Numbered from the stretch's first letter, positions 1 through 11,572 are shown. The stretch: DNA of 64,000 nucleotides from Diabrotica undecimpunctata (GCF_040954645.1 NC_092806.1:129354952-129418951), one strand, 5' to 3'. The notes: generated by a model not told the origin, from the sequence alone. Translations and numbers: made by a program.

Positions 1-405
1 CCTTTAGAGCTAGCATAGCACTAGGTTATTTAATAAAGACTTGGACAACTGTAAGGATTGTGGACATACACAAAATAGGACAAGACAACACTTTACCTAA
101 ATACTACAGGTCAATCAGTCCTACACCATTTGTGTTGAAAGGAATAGAAAAACCTTTTTGGTAGACATATTAAAGAGTGGCCATTGATAGAGCATCCTCT
201 CAATAACAACCAGCATGCATATCATGAAGGAAAATCAACAAAAATAGTACTTGACGTAGTTCAGAAAATCAGTCACTCCATTGATTCTAGATATAGAACG
301 CGCGTTTAATAATCCACTACTAAATTCCCTTCATAATGAAAAAACATCAAAGCAACCTTAAAAATAGGCTAATTCTATCATATTTGCAAGGAGAAGAGGT
401 GATGG
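1..405 (+). pseudogene. LINE reverse transcriptase fragment (R1/Jockey-like), truncated by window edge
   Basis: Reading from base 3 in one frame gives FRASIALGYLIKTW, then IHKIGQDNTLPKYYRSISPT, which matches the region just upstream of and into RT motif 1 in R1- and Jockey-type LINEs. After a frame change, NNNQHAYHEGKST and DIERAFNN are visible; these correspond to the conserved Q-H-A-Y-R-x-G-x-S-T block and the motif-A aspartate region. There are internal stops and at least one frameshift, so it is dead. The 5' part (endonuclease) lies outside the window. The clade is inferred from the motif wording only. Confidence 0.75.
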
Positions 406-663
406 CTAAAATTTTATATGAAAACTGCGCTCTTCATCTTTAAAACGCATTTTAATTTTTGTCGATAGGACACTCTGCTCAAAAGGTATCGAATTTTTAC
501 CGTTATACACACAACAATTTTTGTAGAACCCCAGTTCCGAGTGACATGTGTGTTCCAATGAAACAGTGGGACCCACATGTCCGAAGATCAAACCGGTCAC
601 ACTCCGTAATGGAGTAGTACCTATCTGAACCCCAAGCTATAATTAGCCACCCGTCTATAAAGT
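406..663. other. Unassigned sequence between LINE fragment and repeat A
   Basis: A 64-codon open frame on the minus strand spans most of this interval, but its translation resembles nothing I recognise and no splice or start context supports it. I treat it as non-coding. Confidence 0.3.
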
Positions 664-1090
664 ATCATATAAAGTATCATTTGATAATTTAATTATTATA
701 TAAACTAAATAAGATGTTTAAAAATAATAATTATATTTATATGAAATTATTTGGATTTATTAATTGGATGACATTTATGACTTTGACTATAAATTTTGAC
801 AATTATTACGAATCTAGTCTTATATTGACAGATATTCTTTTAATTTTTTACTTCTCAATTAATGTTTATGTGTTGTTAAGTTATTTTTTATGCAGTTAAT
901 TTAAGCTTGCTTAGAATAAGTATATGATGACTAGAAACGAATTGATTGAAAGTAGTAAATCTGAGTGAAGAACTGCTATTTCGTAACGCTACCCGTGACG
1001 CGTTCTCGTGGCGCTAGTTCCGTGACGCTCGCATTTTACTATAGAGAAAAAAGTAATTTAGCGCCAGTATAGAAGCTTCGCTTCAAAATT
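664..1090 (+). repeat. Dispersed repeat, copy A (partner at 34,435-34,805)
   Basis: This stretch and 34,435-34,805 share the same order of words: TCATTTGATA, TTTAATTATTATATAAAC, ATATGTTTAAAA-like, GGATGACATTTAT, ACAGATATTCTTTTAATTTT, then a GC-richer tail with GACGCTACCCG, TGGCGCTAGTT and CGCCAGTATAGAAGCTTC. Both copies have the same orientation and differ by small indels. The 61-codon open frame at 714-899 lies inside the repeat and is therefore not a gene. The repeat's class is unknown; no coding or inverted ends were seen. Confidence 0.8.
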
Positions 1091-1289
1091 TTCTGTTTTG
1101 TAACGAAAATAACAAAATTAGAAAACAATAATTAAATATATGACACAAAAAATAAATATTTTTTACTAGTTGATGGATTATTTTTCCAATAAAATATTTC
1201 AAGATATGTACATCTATTTATTAGTAGAAAAGAACACATTAATTTGATGTCGATTTTCCTAAAGTAGTTTTTCTTCTTCTGTTTGTGTA

Positions 1290-1345
1290 CTTCTTAATAT
1301 GTTAAACGTTCTACCTGTTTGTCCGATATACATTTTTTGAGTTAT
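1290..1345 (-). pseudogene. Penelope-like GIY-YIG endonuclease scrap
   Basis: On the minus strand the frame reads KMYIGQTGRTFNI, the core of the GIY-YIG nuclease domain that follows the RT in Penelope-like elements. Only about 15 residues are convincing; the flanks are degenerate. GIY-YIG is not unique to Penelope, but this exact wording is typical of it, and Penelope RT is present at 11,130. Confidence 0.55.
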
Positions 1346-2135
1346 CTTCATTTTTTCATCAAACATTCTTTATTTTTTTAACACTTTTGTTAAATATTTA
1401 CTTTTATATTACTAAAAACAGTAGTCTGCCGGACATTTAATAAATTTTCTATATATTAAAATTATCTCAAAAATATGTATCCCGTTCAGATTTGCATTTA
1501 GTGTAAATTCTAATGTGCATGATCATTTCCTGTGTGCAATTATATCAAATTAATTTTATTGTAGTAAACACACACACCCCTTTGTGTACTATTGCTAAAA
1601 ATAACCAAAAACTGCATCTAGAAATAACCGACAAAGCTGTGTTTATATCGCACGCACGCCATATGGTTAAAACACCTTTTTATCTATGTATGTGTGTTTT
1701 CGAAATTCATCTGTAAAAACGTGTTTATTTATGTTATCGTCTATAGATAGCTATAAGAGGTGATAACTGTATAGCAGTTATATAACCAGATTTTCAGTAT
1801 TAGGCTTTTCAATCTATCTTTCGCTAAAAATAGTCCAAAATTATATGCTGTTAGAGTGGTTGGTAAATATAATTATTGCTGTTTTTGAGATGGAGCTAAT
1901 ATAGGTATTTAGATAGAATTTTCTAAACATGAATTCCTGGTATTTAGTTATTTATAGTATGTTTAGTTTTCCATTTTCTCTTGTCCTTGTCATTAACTAT
2001 TTACCATTGGATTTTATGTTTACATATGAGTTGGAATTTGTTTATGGAATATAAAATAAAATTTTATTAGATAATGAGACTTTATTCGGCATTTGCTTGG
2101 CAAATTATTAGCAGGCAAGAACTACTCTACCTTTT
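1346..2135. other. No recognisable gene
   Basis: AT-rich sequence with scattered stops in all frames. A 67-codon plus-strand frame (1513-1716) has no recognisable content. Nothing else stands out. Confidence 0.4.
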
Positions 2136-2137
2136 TC

Positions 2138-2592
2138 CATGTTTGTAAAAGGTCTCTCTCTCTCCAATGGCGCTACAGCCCAAATCGGGCCTTGGCCTCC
2201 TCCAAACTATGCCTCTAACCTTGTCGGTCCCGCGCCGATCTTCTCCAAGTTCTCACGTCTAGCAAATTTTGCGCGTCCGCTGCCACTTCATCCTCCCATC
2301 TTTTCCGTGGCCTTCCTTTTGGTCTTGCGCCCTGCATTTTACTATCAAGGGCTCTTTTCGGCAATCTTTCTGTCTCCATTCTTACTACATGACCAGCCCA
2401 ACGAAGTCTCTGAAGTTTAACGAATTCTGAGATCGGTGTCTCTTTGAACAGTTGGTAGAGTTCATGGTTATACCTGGATCTCCATATTCCGTTTTCGTTA
2501 ATAGGTCCAAATATCTTTCTTAGGACTTTTCTTTCGAAGACTTCCAGTTTTCTTTTTGTCTCTTCTGTCATCACCGTTTGTAAAAGGTACCG
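2138..2592 (-). pseudogene. LINE 3' end (C-terminal region after RT)
   Basis: The minus-strand frame reads FERKVLRKIFGPINENG, then FVKLQRLRWAGHVVRM, GRPRKRWEDEV and RTWRRSARDRQG. This is the C-terminal tail of single-ORF endonuclease/RT LINEs. A stop then interrupts the usual ending, visible as LEEAKARFGL. Only the last ~150 codons remain (5'-truncated copy). The long minus-strand open frame continues to 2727 only by chance, into an unrelated plus-strand LINE fragment. A plus-strand relative lies at 58,465-59,015. Confidence 0.85.
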
Positions 2593-3775
2593 GTCCAAAA
2601 ACACCAAAGAACTCTTTGGTAAAGATAAAATATAAGGTAAATTCAAGCAAAAATCTTGGTCTATTAAAGATGACGAAGGCAATGTACAGACGGATTTGGA
2701 CAAGGTTATAGATGTTTGAAAGGCCATATTGTAAGTCTTTATACGCCGATACGGTTCAGATGACTACGACACCCCGTATTTACCTAAATGTTAGGCCTCC
2801 ACTTTCCACTCTCCTGCAACAGAGACACATGACACTGTCTTTGAATCTGAACCTGACATACTTTTTTCCGAAATGAAATTTGCTCCAAAAAGAACTAAGT
2901 TAAACAAAGCAGCAGGCTATGAAGTTATTACAGCTGATATCTTGAAGCATATTCCAGTGTATGGAGTGAGAATATTACAACGATTGTGTAATGAAATCTG
3001 GCACACAGGCGTCTTGCTTGATAATTGGAGAAATACCATAATCATACCTCTACTTAAGAAAGGTCCAACAAATAATTGTGTGTGGTTGGGATATTGACTG
3101 CGAAACCAAACAAATAATTGTAACAACTATAGACTAATGTCAGACACCAGTAAGGTGATTCTCTACATCTTGCAATGTCGTCTAGAAAACTTCACAAGTT
3201 GGCAAATAGCACTTAAGCAGGATGGATTTATGAAGGGTGGAGGTACTTGAGAACAAATCTTTAATGTAAGAAACATCATAGAAAAAGCCAGAGCATATCA
3301 GATCCCGATATTTATATGTTTTGTTGATTATACAAAGGCCTTTAATAATGTTAGATGAGACAAACTATAGAGCATACTGACAATAATGGATGTCAAAGCT
3401 AGACACTTGACTCACCTTATCAGCAAACTCTATCAAGATAATCTGGCATATATTCGAACGGACGGTTACCTATCTGACGAATGCACTTTGGAGAAGGAAG
3501 CACACCAAGGATAAATTTTTTTCTCCCTTATTATTCAACATCTACTTAGAGTATATAATGCGTAGAGTTTTGGAAGGGAACAGTGAATTTAGGCGGTGTC
3601 AAGATATTTAACCAACGTTTCGCAGACGACACTACACTTCTAGCCTCTACTTCAGAAGAAATTACTAATTTATTAAAAAAACTGGCGCTAGAAAGTGCCA
3701 AGTTTGGACTCATGGTTAACTACAACAAAACCAAAAATAGTTTTCCGAAACCCAAACTATTGCGGGATACGAGAT
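2593..3775 (+). pseudogene. LINE endonuclease/RT linker plus reverse transcriptase, broken
   Basis: The plus strand reads, in order: SIKDDEGNV (linker), LNKAAGYEVITADILKHI, WRNTIIIPLLKKG (motif 1 region), CFVDYTKAFNNV (motif A), a motif-B-like block around 3480-3560, then FADDTTLLA (motif C, catalytic DD) and GLMVNYNKTK. Several stops and at least two frameshifts separate these blocks. A near-duplicate of about 15 bp (AACAAATAATTGT) flanks a short insert at 3067-3121. The motif order is complete from motif 1 to motif D, so this was once a full RT. Confidence 0.85.
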
Positions 3776-3854
3776 AGTCTCCTCTATAATATATCTTAAA
3801 GCTCTAGTTAACAACACAGGCAGTTGTACAGTCATACATTTGGTTTTTTCTGCT

Positions 3855-4085
3855 GATATCATATTGTATTTCTTGATTCTTTGTTCCCCATTCTGTAACC
3901 ATGACCTTTACGTACTGCTTGTATTATTTCGTCCATTATGATATTAAGGAGTAGTGTGCTGAATGAGTCGCCCTGTCTGACTTCACTTTGTACTGGTATA
4001 CACTGTGTTAGTTTTCCATTTCCTTTGTTAGGTCTATAAAACATAGATATGCTGGTTTATTTTACTCGATGGCTTTTTCTGTGTT
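3855..4085 (-). pseudogene. LINE RT scrap with internal deletion
   Basis: The minus strand reads NKPAYLCFID, then jumps to VRQGDSFS, LNIIMDEII and GHGYRMGNKE. These are RT motif A and motif B blocks of the same family as the copies at 5485-7490 and 32,170-33,815. The interval between motif A and motif B is missing. Confidence 0.8.
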
Positions 4086-4190
4086 AAACACACAGACGCT
4101 TTTTAAAAAAGCAGAAGATAGAAACGAATTTGCGATGGCTATAGCTAACCTTTATTAGTGACACTACAAGAAGAAGATGCTATGAGTACC
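4086..4190 (+). pseudogene. LINE 3' tail scrap
   Basis: The plus strand reads LFKKAEDRNEFAMAIANL followed by stops and the A/G-rich tail CTACAAGAAGAAGAT. This is the extreme C-terminus and tail of an endonuclease/RT LINE, similar to the endings seen at 13,345-12,835 and 63,162. Confidence 0.65.
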
Positions 4191-5019
4191 AATAAAATTT
4201 GGCGACATAGTTTCTTAATTTGTTATTACCTATTGTAGTGTTGATTTATATGTGATTCATGTTGGATCAAATGATCCCCTAAACATGTCCCTTGGGCTTG
4301 CAGTCTTTAACATATGTATTTTTCCAATATCCACTTCAATTGTTGAGCAGTGTATTTTACTTAATCGTATAATAGGAAAGCTCAGTCTGTTGTCAAAATA
4401 AACATTAAATATTAAAGAAATAATCATAGTATATAGGTATAATCTCATAAACTGACCTTGTCTAGTTTTCGTTTGTTACATATTTAGGTTTGTTAAATAA
4501 CAAACACTAACAGGTATTTTGTTTTATTTTTTTAATGAGCGTAAACAACATCATTAAATTATCAATAAATATGCAATCTAATGATATTGATATTGCACAA
4601 TATAATAATGAATGTGTATATCAATATCTTTCAAAATATTTTTTCTTGAATCAGTTTTGTATCGCTCTTTAGCAGAGAAATTTGTAGATTTTTTAGCGAA
4701 TTATTTTTCCTTGTCTACACGGTAGCGAAAGTAAACATATGTAAACATAATGTAAACACGGTAATTTATGTAAAACCCATAAAATATGTATTGATGAAAT
4801 TCTAAGATCATGAATGAGCTGATATTTTGTATTTTGTAGAAAACATTTCAAATTTATGTGAAAGCATTTAGCGTATCGCCGCCATCTTGATTTTTTTTAA
4901 TAGCTACCTAGATCGAGTGATATATCATAGAAAGCTTATTTTTTTCCTTTTTTTCAGCAATACCAAAAAAGTCCCAAATTACTTCTATTAAGAACAATTC
5001 TATTATATTGCAATTTTAT
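4191..5019. other. No recognisable gene
   Basis: AT-rich unique-looking sequence. A 63-codon minus-strand frame (4257-4448) was examined and not recognised. Confidence 0.4.
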
Positions 5020-5490
5020 TAAACCAGTTTTATTTTTCACTTTTCTTCAAGGACGTTCAAGATGCTCAAGGAAATCCTTGAAACATTTACGTATGGACTG
5101 TCTAGAAATAATACTATTATTAGGAAGACAGTACAAAATATTTTACATAACAATAAGTTCCACCCTTATAAAATTCAGAAACACCAAGAATTGTGATAAA
5201 GCGACATTCTGCTTGAACGGTACTATTAACAGACATAATTGCCGATACTGGTCAGTCAATACACACTGGGTGGATAAAACTCACACACAATATCCACAAA
5301 AAGTTAATGAGTGGACTGATTTAGCAAAAACCATTTAATAGGTCCGTTTTTTTATTGATAGCGCACTTACCGATGTAAAATATCTTGATCTTCTCAACAT
5401 CAAATTATTCCTGAAATAATCAATTTATTTCCAAATATGACAGTGTGTTTTAGCAGGATGGCGCACCTGGACAGTATCATAAAATTCTTC
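5020..5490 (+). pseudogene. Mariner-like transposase remnant
   Basis: One frame reads NKFHPYKIQKHQE, another ATFCLNGTINRHNCRYW and THTQYPQKVNEW, then FFIDSALTDVKYLDLL and a degraded QQDG-like block near 5455. This is the DDE domain order of a mariner-like (Tc1/mariner superfamily) transposase: the segment before the first catalytic Asp, the LNG-x-VNRHNCRYW signature, and the region leading to the second Asp. Frameshifts and stops are present. The same family occurs at 7545, 25,725 and 54,125. Confidence 0.8.
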
Positions 5491-7490
5491 TTCTTCTTCT
5501 TCCTCTTTATAAGCAATTCTGCTTGTTCATTGGGGGATTTTGCGTGGTCGTCCGATACTTATTCTGCCGATTGGTGACTTATCTTTTGCTATTTTGACGA
5601 CACGGGTCTCCTCCATTCTGCTTATGTGGTTATTCCATTCCTTTTTTCTATTTCGCGCCCAATCATTTATACACTGTACGTTACATTTTCTTCTAATGTA
5701 TTCACTTCTCTTTTGATCTCTCAGCAAATTTCCTGTAATTCTTCTCACTAGTCTCATCTCTGCCGTTTCCAGTAGCCTTTGCGTTGTAGCTGTGTCGGGT
5801 CTTGTTTCTGAGGCATATGTTATTATTGGTCTTACACTGGCTTTATAAATTCTAGATTTCATCTCATGTTTCGCCATATAATTTTATTAAGGCGCCCTTC
5901 CAATCTTTTTGATTTTTGTACTTAATCGCTCACTTCTTTGTCCAGGTCTCCATAGCTTGACAGTGTAATTCCCAGGTATTTTATTTCCATTACTTGTTCA
6001 ATACTGATGCCATCTATTTTACATCTGGTTGGTTCTTTGCTGACTACTATTGTTTTAGTTTTCTGAGATGAGGTTGTCATATTAAATTCTTTTGCTTTTA
6101 TGTTGTATCTGTGGACCAGTCTTTGAAGACTATCTTCATTCTGGGTTATCAATATTGCGTTGTCTGCGTCACAAAGTATTTTGATTTCTTTGTTTCCCAT
6201 TCTGTATCCTCTTCCTTTGTTAACGCTTTTGATGATCCCCTTGTCTTATTCCGCTGCCTCTTTCTATATTTCTATAGGTTCTGTAAGTTGTCCATCTATT
6301 CTGACTTCCATGTTGTTGTTTTAGTAGATGTTTTAATGGTTTTTATAATATTTAGGGGAACTTCTGTATTATACATAAGATGGATTACATCTTTGAGTCT
6401 TACTCTGTCAAACGCTTTCTTTAGGTCGATCAGACACAGAAATGCTGGTCTATTATACTTTAGTAATTTCTCATTAATATGCTTTATAACGAATATTGCT
6501 TCTGTACACAATCTTCCACTACGAAAATCCTGTTGTTCAACTGCTAAACTGATCCTCTGATTTAATAGCACTAACAGTAAAATTTGAGTTGTAAGTTTTA
6601 GCATAGTATTTAACAAGTTTATACCTCTGTAGTTTTCTGGCTGTTTTTTATCTCCTTTTTTGGATAGTAGAATTAATTTTGTTAATTGTTCTGTCATTGC
6701 TGCTCCACAATATTTCAGTAACTCGTTTGGTATCCCGTCTTTACCTGCTGCTTTTCTGTTATTCAGGCTTTCAAGTATTTTCCGAACTTCCTGTATATTT
6801 ATATTAAGTTCTTCATTTGTGGCAATTTCGGGTATTTCCGCTTCTAGCGTCGTTTGTGCTTCCTCTGCATATAGTTGTTTAGGTAGTCAATCCACGTATC
6901 CTTTTCTATGTGTTTTGGATCTATTAGTTCCTTTACCTCCGTTCTTTGACCTCTTATGAAGTGCCATATTTCCTTTTGCAGACCGTAAAAATTATGTTCC
7001 ATTTCTTTCGAAAAGCGTTCCCAGTGATCATTTTTTATTTTTCTTACAAGAGCATGTGTTTCGTTTCTAATTGCTTTGTAATTATGGTATGCCCCTTGTG
7101 TTTTGGTTGACATGTATTTCAGGTAAGGTTTTTTCTTTTCTTTACATTTTTCTTAACTTCTGTACAAAACCATTGAGTTCTTCGCCTTGGGAACGATTTA
7201 TTTTTATTTATATTTCTTTCACCAAGAACTTCCTTGGCCGAGGCTAATATATTAGACTTAATTTTTGCCCAATTTCTTCGATTCCATCATTTTCTGTGAT
7301 ATGTGTATTTCTGCTTTTTTCGGTTATTCTTTTTTGAAAAATGTATCTTGTGGAGTCATCCTGTAAGCTGTCGACTTTTATCTTTGTAGTGTATTCTGGT
7401 GTTTTGTTATCACATATATGTGTTTTCATTTGGATTTTGCACAATACCAATTTATGATCGCTTCCTATTTCTGCTGATGTTAGTGCTCTA
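5485..7490 (-). mobile_element. GAA-tailed LINE, minus-strand copy, broken
   Basis: Read on the minus strand from 7490: the end of the AP-endonuclease (SDHKLVLCKIQMKT), a linker (KTQGAYHNYKAIRNETHA), LLSKKGD and PENYRGINLLNT (RT motif 1), FLCLIDLKKAFDRV (motif A), DADNAILITQNEDSLQRLVH (motif C), IKYLGITLSSYGDLD, then RPIITYASETRPDT and EWNNHISRMEETRVVKIA. The element ends in a (GAA)n tail at about 5487-5510. The stretch encoding RT motif B is missing around 6240-6290, and several frameshifts occur. The N-terminal endonuclease is truncated. A sister copy in the other orientation is at 32,170. Confidence 0.88.
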
Positions 7491-7544
7491 TTATAAAATT
7501 GTTAGGCAATATTTGAATACCTATTTTCTCTATTTTCTCCCAGA

Positions 7545-7795
7545 GATGGATTGGTCGAAGAGGTGCAGTTGAATGGCCGGCAAGATCTTTTGACTTGACT
7601 CTTGACACTTGACACGTGAGAAAGAAAGACACGTTAGAAACTAATTTATGTGATTTAAAGGATCGCATACTTCTTGAAATGCAGGCAGTTTCTCCAGAAA
7701 TGATCAATGATTCTATTCGAAACTTCCAAGATAGATTGCATAATTGTCAAAAACAAACGGCCAACACTTTGAGGGCTTTTAAAAAAAAAATATAG
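7545..7795 (+). pseudogene. Mariner-like transposase C-terminus remnant
   Basis: The plus strand reads RGAVEWPARSFDLT (around the third catalytic acidic residue, normally WPARSPDLTPLDFF), then a short deletion or repeat (TTGACTTGACTCTTGACACTTGACA), then KKDTLETNLCDLKDRI, EMQAVSPEMINDSIRNF and RLHNCQKQ. This is the C-terminal end of the family seen at 5020 and 54,125. Confidence 0.75.
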
Positions 7796-7922
7796 AAATA
7801 ATTAATTATTTATTATTATTATGTAATAAAGAGTAATGAAATAAAACGTATATATGTATTTTCAGTAATCGCTTTATTGTAAATCAAGTGAATCATAGTT
7901 ATTAACAAAAATCTGTTTTCTT

Positions 7923-9077
7923 TCATTGTAGTGCTTTATGATATACAATGTTTTTTTTATTATCTGGTGAATATACAAACAAATCTGATGGTTTTCCAAC
8001 ACGGGAACAGGCAACATAGAATTAACCATGTGAGAAACCTAAGTTTTCTAGATTAATACCTTCTTTAAGTGCCATCTCCGCCACGAAGAATGATCATGGC
8101 TATTCTGACCTTCGAGGCAGCTGCTCTGAACAATTGCCTTGAGCTACAACCAAACCACTCTCTCAGGTTCTTCAACCAGGAAACGCGTCTTCTTCCTACG
8201 TTTCTCCTGCCCTCTACTATTTAATACCACAAACACCTAATGATTGCCCCTGGGACTTATTTATGGTCATAGCAAAAGCAAACCGAATTGGAAACTGTAG
8301 TCGTTTAAAATCAAATGGTACATCAGTCAGAATCATTGGTATGCGTGGTATCAAACGTCTTCCCTTTTATACTTTCCTTTCAGTATAGTTGCTTCTATCA
8401 CGCTGTTCAATAATTTTTTTATCGCTATATTTCTCAACATTATAACTACCGATCCAAATTGAAGATTGTAAGATGACAATCCTGGTAAATCCAGTGAGTT
8501 TAAAACTTCAGGCGGGTAGTTGACAACATCATCTTGTTAGTAGCCGAATCAACTGATTTATATATCCTCAATTCCGCCTGTAATTTGTTCTTGAATTTTG
8601 AAATTTAATTCATTTACATCTATGTTTTTTGCAGCCAATATAGCCCGTTCGCTAAAACAATCATGGTTTCTCTAATTTTGAGCAACATCTGGAAACACCT
8701 TTTGAATGATTAACTGCTATAATAGATACCTTAAAAGTTGGCATGAAATTTTCCCGAACTACATTTGTTGCCCCAAATGACGTCATTTGAAATCAATTGT
8801 TATATTGTTAGATATTTGAGAAAAAATGTATGGAATCTGGTCCTATTCCTGAAACCAATGAGTACAATGGCTCTGGTGGTGAATCCAATGGTACCAATTT
8901 AACTTTCTCATTTGCGCAACACAATCATCCATTGGCTTCATTTTTGTATTTTAATGCCTTACAATGAAATACAAAATACATGCCTTTCGGTTGTGCAGTA
9001 TGATTAGATCGGTAATTAGTTTGGTTTGTAGCATTTCGGGTTCTTATACCTAAATTACTTCGTCTTATAGGAGGCAT
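7923..9077 (-). pseudogene. Helitron Rep/helicase pseudogene: N-terminus joined to helicase C-terminus
   Basis: Starting at the ATG at 9077 the minus strand reads MPPIRRSNLGIRTRNATNQ, then KGMYFVFHCKALKYKNEANG, a stop, CCANEKVKLVPLDSPPEPLY, QMTSFGATNVVRENFMPTFK. It then passes directly to helicase sequence: [82 protein letters not shown] (PIF1-type helicase motif), then FYVACSRVGKPSDLFVY and NIVYHKALQ with a stop at 7923-7925. The replication-initiator HUH core and the Walker A part of the helicase are missing. Stops are present. The helicase is also interrupted by a LINE tail at 8061-8220. Confidence 0.85.
8061..8220 (-). mobile_element. 160-bp 5'-truncated LINE tail nested in the Helitron
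   Basis: The minus strand reads EGRRNVGRRRR, SWLKNLREWFGCSS, QLFRAAASKVRIAMI and ends with GGCACTTAAAGAA. It is flanked by an 8-bp direct repeat, TTAATACC on the plus strand, at 8053-8060 and 8221-8228. Removing the insert plus one repeat rejoins the Helitron helicase frame (VCG-INLENLGFSHG). A close relative of the tail is the LINE at 63,137-63,952. Confidence 0.85.
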
Positions 9078-10061
9078 ATCGAATATACTTAATAATTATT
9101 AATCACAGGTATTAAAACACTTTGCCCAAAACACGATATAAAACAATCAATCAAAAATAAATAAAAAAAAAACTGGAGAATTTGTTTCGTTTATCAAGTT
9201 GACAAAAGAAAACTGAGTAGATAAGGTAACAGAAAATCCAAGAAAATCAACACGTGTGTATACACCAATGTACACCGGCAAATTGACAGATTGCTGTTGT
9301 CTGTGAAATCTCTACTTCGTCTGTTAAAGACAATATAATCAAAAAGGATATAACACTACGTTTTAGTTTTTTTTTTTAAATTTGATATGACTTGGAGTCA
9401 AGTCCTTTAAGCCAAAACAATCTTGTATGTGTATAGAGTATATAAAATTAATAATAAATTAATTATTAAAGATAATAAACGCTTTTTAACGCGGTTTGTT
9501 TGACAGATGCAACGACGTCAAAACTGATGCAATTTATGTCGCGTTCCGAAACTAAACCAAAAGAAAGAATATTGCGAGGCCAATCAAATCTATAGCTCTT
9601 ACATTTTTTGACTTTTCAATTTGGTCAGGTTCACGATATTACCACTTTTGTTTGAACGCATTAGATCCTCCAACGTGAACACGCACACACACGAACGCGC
9701 ACACACATACATTTGATTGAATTTGAGCTTACAATGCGACAATAAAGCGAAAATTGACTCTTCAACGTTAGGAACACACCTACATTGTTTAGACTACAGT
9801 GAGTGCTTGTAATTTAATATAAACTTTATCGAATAGCAATAAAGTTCAAATTGACTCTACATTCAGTTAGAAAATATTTGTATGGGAAAAAGAAAAGGGC
9901 TGTTTTAGGGTTTTCCCGGAAATTATTCGAATTTTTCTCGCCGTAAAAACCATCTTTAGACTTCAAGGAACATTTTAAAAAAAGAATTGTTAAGATTGGT
10001 CCATGCGTTGTTGAGTTATGCGCTTACCAACACATTTTGCGATTCATTTTTATATTATAGA

Positions 10062-11125
10062 TCAAGTATCTGTTTAATATTTATTTAGATTTGAGAATTA
10101 TACAGAAATAATAAATTTTATACAAGTGTTTTAACATAATGAATACAATGTAACTTTAAATTTCAAAATCAAAACTGCATAAAGCCAAATGAGATTAATT
10201 TTAGACTCAAAATCCATAAAGATGTGAAAGCTTTCATATTGTGTAATTTGATTTAAAGCCTTTAGACCTTTCAACATTTACGTGATTTGTATAAAACATA
10301 AATTTCAACTAAAACAAACAATATTTATTCAAATTATATTTAGTACTATCTAGTCTGAAATAATAATCCATTTGGTTATATTTAGGACCTTCAAACTAAA
10401 ATTAAAATCTACTGTTTAAACTAAAATGACATGAAATATGTTCTTGCATATTGTTATGATAGCACAGCTTACAGCTTGTGATATTATATCTGATTAGTGA
10501 CCGCTAGTCAAGTCATTAATGGATTTTTCTTTATAAATAGTCTATAAAAACTAAATTTTAATGAAGACTTTTATTTTGAGCTTGTTTATGATCAATATTA
10601 AAATTTATTTTGATATCAGTTCTATCTAGTGTCCTTATTTTGACAAATGTAAATTATATAATAAAACAAAACGTAGATTATAAAAATGAAGTTATATAGA
10701 TCATATCTTTTAACTAATTTTATACAAAACCGTCACAATATTACTATAATAATGTTCTCATGGAGTACCAAGTTCATTAAAAGAATAACACCACTTAGAC
10801 CTATTTGTGGTACCATGAATTCTCCTTGTAGTGAACTGTCAAAATTTTTATTCAATATTATACAACACTTTGCAAATAATAATGCCACATTTATAAAATA
10901 TACTTAGTTTTGTTTTGACTTAAATAGTATATTTACAACTGTTCCATTAAATAGAAAAAAAGACTTTGAAATTAATTAAAACAAAGTTAGAGAATGATGA
11001 TACATTGACTAACTATATATATGGAGTTATTGACATTATGTACTGATAATACCTAATTTCAACTAAATAATGTATAAACTTGTATAAACCAAATTTTGAT
11101 CTTCCTTTGCTTTACCTCAATTTAA
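10062..11125. other. No recognisable gene
   Basis: AT-rich. A 73-codon plus-strand frame at 10,686-10,907 has no recognisable motif. Confidence 0.4.
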
Positions 11126-11129
11126 TTTA

Positions 11130-11400
11130 AAACCCACAGTATGGTGGAGATATGTAGACGATGTGTTCTCAATATGGCCTCATAGATCAGAGTTGCTGGA
11201 CACATTCCTGAATAATATAACGATCAAGAAGAGACAATAAAATTTACCATGGAAAAAGAATTTAATGACACACTACTTTTCCTAGATGTTTTAATCTCAA
11301 AGAAGGCTGCTGAACATGAGACTCAGTTGTATAGAAATCCAACACGCAGTAACAGATATCAAAATTACAAATCTTTTTTTAATCTTTACAAAATTTCTTA
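11130..11400 (+). pseudogene. Penelope-like element RT fragment
   Basis: The plus strand reads KPTVWWRYVDDVFSIWPH, in which YVDD is the RT catalytic motif, then LDTFLNNI, IKFTMEKEFNDTLLFLDVLI and LYRNPTRSNRYQNYK. The WRYVDDxFxIWPHG and LPFLDVLI wording is characteristic of Penelope-like RTs. One stop lies near 11,226 and the frame degrades after 11,400. No GIY-YIG domain follows here. Confidence 0.85.
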
Positions 11401-11572
11401 AAAAAAGTTGACAAAATATCTCTTTGATTCCCACCAGAAGGCTTATATTCAGCAAAACTGCCAGGGGGAGTGTGATCCAATAATCGAGGATTTGCAAGCT
11501 TCTGTAGAAATATTAACATCGCCAGCATGTATAAACCACTCAGTAATTAAGGTTCCTCTCTCAGCACATATG

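Larger units (their letters stand above)
7860..10061 (-). mobile_element. Helitron, internally deleted, with nested LINE tail
   Basis: On the minus strand the 5' end reads TCTATAATATAAAAATG, followed by GCAAAATGTGTTGGTAAGCG and CTCAACAACGCATGGACC, wording I associate with Helitron 5' regions. The 5' TC follows an A, as expected for insertion between A and T. A Rep/helicase pseudogene follows (7923-9077). The 3' terminus (hairpin plus CTRR) was not located, so the lower boundary is approximate. The region 9100-9880 between the 5' end and the start codon contains a (CA)n-rich patch near 9680. Confidence 0.7.

Noticed and set aside
714..899. 61-codon hydrophobic open frame
   Set aside because: It lies in a dispersed repeat whose other copy (34,435-34,805) does not keep the frame open.
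6111..6959. Long plus-strand open frames (149 and 99 codons)
   Set aside because: They are antisense to the minus-strand LINE at 5485-7490 and have no motif of their own.
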